Of a stretch of DNA of 64,000 nt, positions 22,511 to 28,898 are shown piece by piece; position 1 is the stretch's first letter, and each line of letters begins with the position of its first letter. The translations under genes and the position numbers were made by a program. This DNA comes from an uncultured Candidatus Saccharibacteria bacterium (GTDB taxonomy: Bacteria > Patescibacteriota > Saccharimonadia > Saccharimonadales > Saccharimonadaceae): the NCBI GenBank assembly GCA_948851665.1, contig CAQOWG010000001.1:1-64000 (forward strand), read 5' to 3'. Under the pieces are notes generated by a model. It saw only the letters and a list, made by a program, of their open reading frames with translations. It was not told the DNA's origin and ran no database searches.

Positions 22511-23254
22511 CTATTTTTGCTCGGGGTCGTAGTTGGCGATCCCCTCAGTGATGACATTTGGAGCGATATTGAGGGTGGTGGCGATAGCAGCGGCGCAGGC
22601 CATGTAGCCAATGATGGGCTCGCCAGTGAGGAAGCTGGCAACAGTGAAGGCCTGACGACCAAAACTGAGGCTGGCTTCGCAACCTTTGCGATAAAGTTTG
22701 GAATAATCAATCCGAAGATCAGCGTCGGAGGATGCGCCATATGTCAGGGTTTCGTTTTTGCCACGGAATTTGGCGAAATCGGCATAGTGAGCATCGTCGC
22801 GGTTGAGAACAACGCTTTCTGGCTGCATTTCGAAAAGCGAAGACTGAGCGCCCAAATAACCAGAGAGATCCTCGTCAGCGAGGCCAGTGGGAGCGAAATC
22901 AGTGAGCGCGGCAACATAGACCGGTAGGCCATAGAACGTATCAGCGGCGAGCGACTCAGCTGGGGCAGTGATGATAGCATAGGTGACCTTAGCCTTCCAA
23001 GCATCGTTCAAAAAGCGGTGTAGAACGGAAGCCTTGATGGCTTTCTCGGAAGCCAAAATTGCAGCTGGTTGTTTGGCGATGCCCAAGATTTCGTGGACAT
23101 AATGTGCCACCGTGACCTTGCCAGTAGTGCCGGTGATGCAAATAAGTTTAAGATCTCGCGCTGGATGCCCATAGTAGGAGGCTAGGAGTTTCACCTTCGC
23201 GCGTTCAAGGCGAAACCGCTTTTTACCTCCAGAAAGTTTCGCAGTTTGTTCCAT
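22511..23254 (-). CDS. Mur-ligase-like protein lacking the C-terminal domain
   Basis: 247 aa, about half the length of MurE-type ligases. ICITGTTGKVTVAHYVHEIL is the ATP-binding loop with the usual T after GK replaced by V. VVLNRDDAHYADFAKF and the following region match the central Mur domain. It stops at EGIANYDPEQK, exactly where the C-terminal ligase domain should begin, next to variable cassette 1. It may therefore be truncated or a reduced paralogue; amide-ligase activity is doubtful. The ATG at 23254 follows TATAAT by 6 nt (leaderless). Confidence 0.7.
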   Translation of the reverse strand: MEQTAKLSGGKKRFRLERAKVKLLASYYGHPARDLKLICITGTTGKVTVAHYVHEILGIAKQPAAILASEKAIKASVLHRFLNDAWKAKVTYAIITAPAESLAADTFYGLPVYVAALTDFAPTGLADEDLSGYLGAQSSLFEMQPESVVLNRDDAHYADFAKFRGKNETLTYGASSDADLRIDYSKLYRKGCEASLSFGRQAFTVASFLTGEPIIGYMACAAAIATTLNIAPNVITEGIANYDPEQK

Positions 23255-23489
23255 ATCTTGATTATAGCACAGATAATAGAGATTGACCTCAATTTGGGAG
23301 GGTTTGGGTCAATTTTATGGCCAAGTAAACATTGGTTGAGGGTGGATTTGGCAATTTTCCCAAGAAAAATATATTTTTACTCTATCACTTTTCTAGAAAT
23401 GTGCTATAATGATGGTATTGTAAGTTTTACAATGCCCTTTTAATCTTTGGTGGATGTTTTAGCGCTTGCGCGAGGATATCCACACATGT

Positions 23490-23566
23490 GTGCCCGTAGC
23501 TCAGCTGGATAGAGCGTTAGCTTGCGGAGCTAAAGGTCGTAGGTTCGAATCCTGTCGGGCATACCA
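23490..23566 (+). tRNA. tRNA-Arg(GCG)
   Basis: GTGCCCG pairs with CGGGCAT (first pair G-U); the discriminator is A and CCA is encoded (23564-23566). The loop TTGCGGA gives anticodon GCG. The T arm is GTAGG-TTCGAAT-CCTGT with one G-U pair. TATAAT at 23405-23410 starts a leader of about 75 nt with an ATTGTAA/TTACAAT hairpin followed by CTTTTAATCTTT. Confidence 0.93.
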
Positions 23567-23702
23567 TAGAAAATACCTTACTTTCGAGTAAGGTATTTTC
23601 TATGGTATATTTCGTAGGGGTTGATATCATAGCCATTTATGGCTAGGTTCGTTACTGAGCGAAGCGAAATGCGGAGCGTAGCGGAGTTTTCCTGTCGGGC
23701 AT
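23561..23702. repeat. Non-coding element at the tRNA-Arg(GCG) 3' end
   Basis: It begins with a perfect 22-bp-arm hairpin (23561-23582 with 23587-23608, TTCG loop) overlapping the CCA end. It continues with ATAGCCATTTATGGCTAG and GCGAAGCG/GCGTAGCG repeats. It ends with a perfect 13-bp copy (TCCTGTCGGGCAT, 23690-23702) of the tRNA 3' end at 23550-23562. No gene is seen. Confidence 0.7.
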
Positions 23703-23744
23703 GCTAAGACCGCCATCTAGCCGAACTAGACAGCTTATACTTTC

Positions 23745-23773
23745 ATTGTAGCACAGATTTGTAATTTTGTCAA
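23745..23773 (-). promoter_or_regulatory. Orphan accessory-type promoter
   Basis: TTGACA (23768-23773), 17-bp spacer, TACAAT (23745-23750) with TGC. It points left into the tRNA-associated element and serves no visible gene. Confidence 0.75.
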
Positions 23774-23812
23774 CCACTAGTTTTTTGAAGAGTGGTCTGA
23801 TATAATAAAGTT

Positions 23813-25612
23813 ATGTTTGAGGGTACTACGGGTGGGCCGGATGGTATGACGGCGACGGAGAAGCAACAACTGGAGATTATTCGGTATTTTATGCCGCGGT
23901 TGACAGCGGAGGCGAATCATATTGCGGCGGAAAAAGCAAAAGCGGCTGCAAAAGAAGCAACAAAAGGTGCAAAAACTGATGCAGAACGGGCAGCGATTGC
24001 TAGACAGCAGGCAGTGCAACTTTTGCCGGAACAACCAGAGCCAGCGGTGGCGCGGCAAATGCTCCTCACGGCGCTCAGAGACGGGCGGATTACTACGGCG
24101 GACGAGAATGAGTATTTATTGAGCTTACCATCGCAATTGGAAAGATATGGCGAGCAGCGGATTTTTGATGAAATTGCCGGAAGGTTGCGCGATAAACAAA
24201 TTCTTGCGGTGGCGACAGGATTCACGACGAAAGATTGGCAGGACGTGAAGTCAACAGATGTGAAGGCGTTCCTGAGCAAGCCACGGCGAGGACAGGAAGA
24301 TTATCGAACGCCAGTGGGATTCGCAGATTTGAGGCGGAAGTTCCTGTCAGAAATTCACCCGATTGCTAGTCCGAAACAATTTGATGCCTATGTGCGCTCG
24401 ATGAATGAGTTGGAAAATGCACTCTATGGTCCACGGTTTGCGGGATTTAAGCACTTTGAAACTCTGCGCAAGGAAGCGATGGCGCTGGGGCAGGATTATG
24501 AGGCAAGCTTAATAGCTGAAACGGATCCGTCACTTGAGTCAGCAATGGCTGATACCAATGGAGCGACGCCAATGTTGGCAAAGGCACTACGCGAAACGAC
24601 ACTAACGCCGATTGAGGCAGAGGTGGGTGACCAGATTTTGAATCGCTCAACGATTGATGGGGATGCCTGGAAACAAGGCGGGCAGGATTATCAACTAAGC
24701 GTGCCAAACTTAATTAGCGCGGGGCTAAATCCGGCTTACCATATCTTGGTGAACAACCAGGAAATTTACCTGTCAAACCTCTTTAATCTAACGAGTGATC
24801 AGATGGCGGCGATTGCCTATATCCCGACGACAGTGGGGGTAAAAGTGCGTTCATTCTACCGAGATAAAGCGCAGGCGTTGTGGCGGTATTTGCCGGATTA
24901 TATCCGCGGGATTAATGGTGAAGGAATTGATATTTTTGGAAGCGGCTTTGATGAGAGATCAATTATACTACCGATTGCTTTGCAGTCAGCGTTGAACCAG
25001 ATTGAACGGTATCGAGGGATTGTGGATCTTTCGGGGACGAATCCGGACTTTTTGTTTGCAGGAACGGCGATGGCGTATAATTCACGCCAGGAATATCGCG
25101 AAGCGTTCCAGCGCGGGTTGATGCGGGGTGATTTCTACCGAGAGGTGTCACCAACGGCGATGAATGCAGAACAACCGTCGACGACTGAACCGGGGCACCG
25201 CAAAGTGGCACCGCAGTTGCTGTCGGTGGCGGAGAGCTTTGCACCAGATTTCGAGAGATTAATTGCGAGATATTCGGTTTATTCGACTTTTGCGGGACAG
25301 ATTATGGGCGAGGGCTATGTTTCGCACGACGCACGGTATTATTGGCTGTTTTTAACAGATTACCGAGGACGAAGTTGGGTAGCAAACATTGAGACGAATG
25401 CAATGGTAACGTCAACAGGATGTCGACAGGAATGGCTGCACCCAGTAGACATCACGACACCACTTTATGAAGCATTGAGGTTAGCGGATGGTTATGGTGA
25501 CCCCGGTGACACACGAACTGGTAATTATATTTCGATGTGGAATAACTACCTCGCAAAGGTACCGCTAATTCAGAATTATACAGCGGTTGTGAAAGCGACG
25601 TCAGAAAACTAG
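23813..25612 (+). CDS. Large unrecognised protein
   Basis: 599 aa. The N-terminal 90 residues are Ala/Lys/Glu/Gln-rich and probably coiled coil (ANHIAAEKAKAAAKEATKGA). The rest is a long helical soluble protein without signal peptide or membrane span. The C-terminal third is more beta-rich (HDARYYWLFLTDYRGRSWVANIET) and contains conserved-looking aromatic positions. TATAAT (23801-23806) is 6 nt before ATG 23813, so it is probably leaderless. It overlaps the convergent RimK-like gene by 12 bp. Its unbroken length shows real coding, but I cannot assign a family. Confidence 0.75.
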   Translation: MFEGTTGGPDGMTATEKQQLEIIRYFMPRLTAEANHIAAEKAKAAAKEATKGAKTDAERAAIARQQAVQLLPEQPEPAVARQMLLTALRDGRITTADENEYLLSLPSQLERYGEQRIFDEIAGRLRDKQILAVATGFTTKDWQDVKSTDVKAFLSKPRRGQEDYRTPVGFADLRRKFLSEIHPIASPKQFDAYVRSMNELENALYGPRFAGFKHFETLRKEAMALGQDYEASLIAETDPSLESAMADTNGATPMLAKALRETTLTPIEAEVGDQILNRSTIDGDAWKQGGQDYQLSVPNLISAGLNPAYHILVNNQEIYLSNLFNLTSDQMAAIAYIPTTVGVKVRSFYRDKAQALWRYLPDYIRGINGEGIDIFGSGFDERSIILPIALQSALNQIERYRGIVDLSGTNPDFLFAGTAMAYNSRQEYREAFQRGLMRGDFYREVSPTAMNAEQPSTTEPGHRKVAPQLLSVAESFAPDFERLIARYSVYSTFAGQIMGEGYVSHDARYYWLFLTDYRGRSWVANIETNAMVTSTGCRQEWLHPVDITTPLYEALRLADGYGDPGDTRTGNYISMWNNYLAKVPLIQNYTAVVKATSEN

Positions 25613-26350
25613 CTCAGCTAAATTAATATTCGTAACTTCATAGAAACGTTTGAATTGTGGGGAACGGTTGATTTCGATGATAGCGAAGGAGCCATCGTCG
25701 AGAACGGCGAGATCGGCACCGATGAAATCTAGTTCGGGGAATTTGGTCATGGCTTTCGCAACGAAGTTCATCTGCTCATCGGTGAGTTGGATTTCGCCGA
25801 GGACTTTGACTCCGCTATTTTCGGTTTTGCTGGTGCGGGTTTCGGCAGTACGGAAAACTTGACCGTTAAGATAGAAAACACGCATTTCCTGGATGATGTT
25901 GACGCGACGTTGGACGATGTAGCTATCAAGATTGACGTCTTCGGGAATTTCGAAGTGAACGTCACGGCAACGGCAGGAGATGCGCTTTTTGACAACCATT
26001 TCGCCGGGGGTGAACTCTCGTTCCCTGGCAAGCCAAGTTTCAGGCATAAAATCACTACCAAATTGGTAAAACTGACGCCATTTATCTTCGACGTAAAAAT
26101 CTTCGACGGTATGAATATGATCGATAGAGTAACAGTTGGGATTGTCATGGAAAAACCGGGTGGTGATTTCTTCAAGGCGACTATCAAGGGTGGGGTCCTC
26201 GGTGTCATTGAAGGGGTCGCGGAAGTAAACTTTGTCGAACTGCGGGAAAGCATCAGGGAGTTCGTCGTTGTAGTAATAAATAGTGTCGACGTTCGACTCC
26301 CAGAGCGGAAGAGCGAGATCGGCGTGGGTGGTGAATAGTGCGGATTTCAT
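25601..26350 (-). CDS. RimK-like ATP-grasp protein
   Basis: 249 aa. MVVKKRISCRCRDVHF provides the ATP-grasp lysine region. YIVQRRVNIIQEMRVFYLNGQV and DFIGADLAVLDDGSFAIIEINRSPQF give the metal- and ATP-binding Asp, Glu and Asn of the family. ATP-grasp enzymes form amide bonds from a carboxyl phosphate; RimK adds glutamates to proteins. It may partner the RimB-like protease at 4544-5047, an inference from the known rimK-rimB pairing. TATAAT lies 6 nt before ATG 26350 (leaderless). Confidence 0.8.
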   Translation of the reverse strand: MKSALFTTHADLALPLWESNVDTIYYYNDELPDAFPQFDKVYFRDPFNDTEDPTLDSRLEEITTRFFHDNPNCYSIDHIHTVEDFYVEDKWRQFYQFGSDFMPETWLAREREFTPGEMVVKKRISCRCRDVHFEIPEDVNLDSYIVQRRVNIIQEMRVFYLNGQVFRTAETRTSKTENSGVKVLGEIQLTDEQMNFVAKAMTKFPELDFIGADLAVLDDGSFAIIEINRSPQFKRFYEVTNINLAELVF

Positions 26351-26431
26351 AAGAGTATTATAACATAAGACATAATGTGCTTGTGGTGGATGGCGAGTTT
26401 CGCTCTATCGACTTACTCGCAAATCTAGGTC

Positions 26432-26512
26432 TTTACAAGACCTAGTGGCTTGTGGTAGGATAGATGTAGGTTTTATGAGTTACTCCGCTTTCGTGGCGGA
26501 GTTACTTTTATG
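26432..26512 (+). other. Promoter-like sequence and hairpin without gene
   Basis: TTTACA (26432-26437), 18-bp spacer and TAGGAT (26456-26461) are followed 20 nt later by ACTCCGC/GCGGAGT and TTTT. It could be a very short RNA or only a terminator. The remaining 26351-26660 shows no gene. Confidence 0.3.
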
Positions 26513-26609
26513 TAGAGTTTGATGCCCGTAGGCTCATTCTCCAACACAACGTTTATACTCTTTAAGTCAAACATTGCACCTTCCTTTCTCCCCCATAATC
26601 AAGGAAAAA

Positions 26610-26982
26610 CTACAAGGAAATTTGGTAATTGTAAGAAATACAATAAAAAATGCTCCCTACGCAGCGCAGAGCAAAACCGGCGCCACGGAAACTGTTACTC
26701 TGGGCGTAGACGTAGCCGGCCCACGTACCCAGGTTGCGCCCGTAGGCAGTGGAGCCAGCCGTGCCAGACCACCAGCGGCCATTCGTCGTACGTACGTAGA
26801 GGTAGCCGTAGGAACGGTAGTAGTTGCCAGTACGCAGGAACTGGAGAGGCCAATAGCTAAATAGTCCGGAAGGCATGAAACAAAGTTTCATGCCCAGCAA
26901 GCAATTTCATTGCTTGCTCCCATCTCCAAGGAGATGAGTTCCGGACTGAACATTAATATGATTGTAGCCCAGGGTGCTGGCG
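26610..26982 (-). pseudogene. Orphan variable cassette 2 of the FISUMP-like domain
   Basis: The frame reads SYWPLQFLRTGNYYRSYG, then RTTNGRWWSGTAGS, and ends in FRGAGFALRC at 26661, then runs on to a stop. Compared with cassette 1, an 85-bp hairpin element (26863-26947) separates the STLGYN part (26948-26982) from WPLQF and introduces a stop. There is no ribosome site or promoter. It is a silent fragment with the codon-position-1/2 variation described for cassette 1. Confidence 0.7.
26863..26947. repeat. 85-bp multi-hairpin insertion in cassette 2
   Basis: Bounded by AGTCCGG and CCGGACT. Inside are GGCATGAAAC/GTTTCATGCC, AGCAAGCAAT/ATTGCTTGCT and ATCTCC/GGAGAT hairpins in a row. A close copy sits at the same position in cassette 3 (34052-34134) and is absent from cassette 1. 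Confidence 0.8.
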
Positions 26983-27007
26983 CTAATGATCGTATTTATT
27001 TAAAATC

Positions 27008-27050
27008 CAAAATGGAGACAGATCGGGGGGGCGATACTGTCTCCATTTTG
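27008..27050 (-). terminator. Terminator of tRNA-Met
   Basis: CAAAATGGAGACAG pairs with CTGTCTCCATTTTG (14 bp), with seven G (plus strand) in the loop. It abuts the encoded CCA. Confidence 0.75.
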
Positions 27051-27125
27051 GTGGCGGGAGTTGGATTTGAACCAACGACCTTTTGGTTATGAGCCAAACG
27101 AGCTACCAGGCTGCTCTATCCCGCG
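27049..27125 (-). tRNA. tRNA-Met(CAT), initiator-like
   Basis: The body CGCGGGATAGAGCAGCCTGG, with an unpaired first position (C1 opposite C72) and A73-CCA, is that of formylmethionine initiator tRNA. The loop CTCATAA gives CAT. The anticodon stem is TTTGG/CCAAA, so only two of the three G-C pairs that mark initiators are present; pair 29-41 is T-A. Confidence 0.88.
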
Positions 27126-27174
27126 ACATGTGTTCATTATATAGCAAGCCGAAAAAAAATGCAAGAGTTTTCTG

Positions 27175-27196
27175 AAAAATCCCCGCCGTGGCGGGG
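27175..27196 (-). terminator. Terminator of the 27239-27589 gene
   Basis: CCCCGCC-GT-GGCGGGG followed on the minus strand by ATTTTTC. Confidence 0.8.
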
Positions 27197-27238
27197 AGAG
27201 AGGGAGGTATTATTTTATACAACGTTTGCAACTGAATA

Positions 27239-27589
27239 TTAAGTGGGTTCTACGCGCTGCGATTGAGACAGGCGCTTCCGTATACAGTAGTAGCCTATTG
27301 CCCAAATTATCGCCACCGGTATGCCTACCACGGCGATAACCGAAAAAGCAATACTTGCTAACAGATATTGAATACTAAAGCTTAGTGCTTCCAAGAAACG
27401 TTCCTCGCGGGTTTCATACTCGGCATACGTCTTGTCAGCGAACATAACAATAAAAACTATTACCCACGATATCGCTGCTAAAGCCAGCCCGATCCACCTT
27501 AAAGGTGGTGGACACCTGAACAGCCAGCCGCTTACCGCTATTAAAACACCAATACTGCATGGAATACAGAAAACAACTCCCGCACCCAT
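27239..27589 (-). CDS. Small membrane protein with three hydrophobic spans, unrecognised
   Basis: 116 aa. Spans lie near residues 5-24, 31-50 and 75-103. Between them is a charged loop (DKTYAEYETREERFLEAL). The ribosome site AGGAGGTGATC is a full complement of the 16S 3' end, 2 nt before ATG 27589. A run of nine G lies at the predicted transcription start (27615-27623 on plus), just after TATAAT at 27626-27631. It is monocistronic with its own terminator. No family is recognised. Confidence 0.7.
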   Translation of the reverse strand: MGAGVVFCIPCSIGVLIAVSGWLFRCPPPLRWIGLALAAISWVIVFIVMFADKTYAEYETREERFLEALSFSIQYLLASIAFSVIAVVGIPVAIIWAIGYYCIRKRLSQSQRVEPT

Positions 27590-27614
27590 AAGATCACCTC
27601 CTTCTAAAAGTACT

Positions 27615-27631
27615 CCCCCCCCCAGATTATA
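27615..27631 (-). promoter_or_regulatory. -10 box followed by a nine-G tract
   Basis: TATAAT (27626-27631) then GGGGGGGGG (27615-27623 as C on plus). The tract overlaps the expected start site and could slip during transcription or replication. Confidence 0.65.
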
Positions 27632-27637
27632 CCATAG

Positions 27638-27669
27638 AAAAAGTCTGACCCCGCTTTGTGGGCGGGGTC
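27638..27669 (-). terminator. Terminator of the 27701-28759 gene
   Basis: GACCCCGC (27647-27654) pairs with GCGGGGTC (27662-27669), followed on minus by AGACTTTTTC. Confidence 0.85.
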
Positions 27670-27700
27670 GGTAGAACTAAAAACTTAATTATGGCCTCCC

Positions 27701-28759
27701 TTAATTACAGCCATTATCTTCACCATCGTCTTCATACTTGACACCGGGAACCGGGTCAACAGCAGGACGACTTTCATAATCGATTTCAGGTTGCGGCATA
27801 GGAGTAGGCCTAATACCGCCATCAGGCATATGAGTCGCGGAGGGCTCAGGAACAGGTTTAACCACGGGCCGTCGTGTCACTACATCGTTTAGAAGCGCGT
27901 TTCCATCCGTGCCATAGGTAAACCCATAATGCCCCTCTACGCTATAAGTACCATCGGTGACTTGTTCGACATATTCACCAGAAGTGTAGAAGCACACGGT
28001 GAATTCTTTGTCATCGATTTGGGGACGATGACCGTAGCCATACTTACGACACTGGTCAGCGCAGAATTCTATCCCCAAGTTATCGTAGTTGGACGCGATA
28101 TGCAGTTCGCCAACATAGTCGATGTGACGGTGGTAGTCACGAATACTAACAGTAATCACGCCCTCACCGTCGATGCCTCCTCCAATCAGAAAATCGCTGC
28201 TGATTGTAATATCAGCATCAACTTTTCCTTCATTGTTACGGTAGAGAGGAGAAGCATCCCAACAGATGGCGTAACTCGTATTCGGCTGCAAAATATAATG
28301 CCCGGCGTGTTCCTCATCAGCGCTTGTGGTCACGACCCTACGGTCGCTCAAAGGCGTATAATAGAGGGCGAGAGCAATTGATTCCTTGGTATATTCCGGG
28401 TAATCATCGTCTGCATTCTCTTTGTCGGGATTATTCACGACCAGCTCTTCGGAAAATGGCCTAGAATCAGGCGCGGCTTCCTGAATAACTTCTTCCTGTG
28501 TCTTGGAAGCGTCTCCAATTATCCTTTGACCGAAGTCAGATTGCATGAACGCTTCGTGAGCGTTGCTCGCTACAAAACACGTACCGCCGATAATGAACGC
28601 TAAAACCGCAACAAGAACAACGCCAAGTATCGTGAGCTCTTTGCGGTTATAGTGCGGCTTCTGATTCATGTAGTCGAGGCGGTTGTCTTTCGTCTGCGGA
28701 TTGGTTTCCGATGCCTGCGAGTTTGTGGATAATTCCTGGTTGTTCTGTTCGTTCATCAT
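27701..28759 (-). CDS. Membrane-anchored extracellular protein, unrecognised
   Basis: 352 aa. A polar Asn/Gln-rich N terminus (about 40 aa) precedes one membrane helix (LTILGVVLVAVLAFIIGG, about residues 43-66). A large outer domain with Cys residues (CWDASPLY, FCADQCRKYGYG, VCFYTSGEY) and a Pro-rich C terminus (VKPVPEPSATHMPDGG) follow. YILQPNTSYAICW and TYSVEGHYGFTYG suggest a beta-sandwich. AGGAGGG is 7 nt before ATG 28759 (a second ATG follows). Promoter at 28870-28898. Surface exposure is inferred; no family is recognised. Confidence 0.7.
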   Translation of the reverse strand: MMNEQNNQELSTNSQASETNPQTKDNRLDYMNQKPHYNRKELTILGVVLVAVLAFIIGGTCFVASNAHEAFMQSDFGQRIIGDASKTQEEVIQEAAPDSRPFSEELVVNNPDKENADDDYPEYTKESIALALYYTPLSDRRVVTTSADEEHAGHYILQPNTSYAICWDASPLYRNNEGKVDADITISSDFLIGGGIDGEGVITVSIRDYHRHIDYVGELHIASNYDNLGIEFCADQCRKYGYGHRPQIDDKEFTVCFYTSGEYVEQVTDGTYSVEGHYGFTYGTDGNALLNDVVTRRPVVKPVPEPSATHMPDGGIRPTPMPQPEIDYESRPAVDPVPGVKYEDDGEDNGCN

Positions 28760-28869
28760 AAAATTTCCCTCCTAATTTATTCTTCAAGATGAAACAAAGT
28801 TTACAGTAGAACACGGGGGTTTAAGCTTTAGTTCTAAATTTGCTTAACTTCCCCCATAGTTATAATTGC

Positions 28870-28898
28870 ATTGTAGCACAGATTGTTGAAAAAGTCAA
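28870..28898 (-). promoter_or_regulatory. Promoter of the 27701-28759 gene
   Basis: TTGACT (28893-28898), 17-bp spacer, TACAAT (28870-28875) with TGC; AAAATAAGCATAAAC lies upstream of -35. The -35 overlaps the stop codon of the polymerase gene ending at 28895. Confidence 0.88.
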
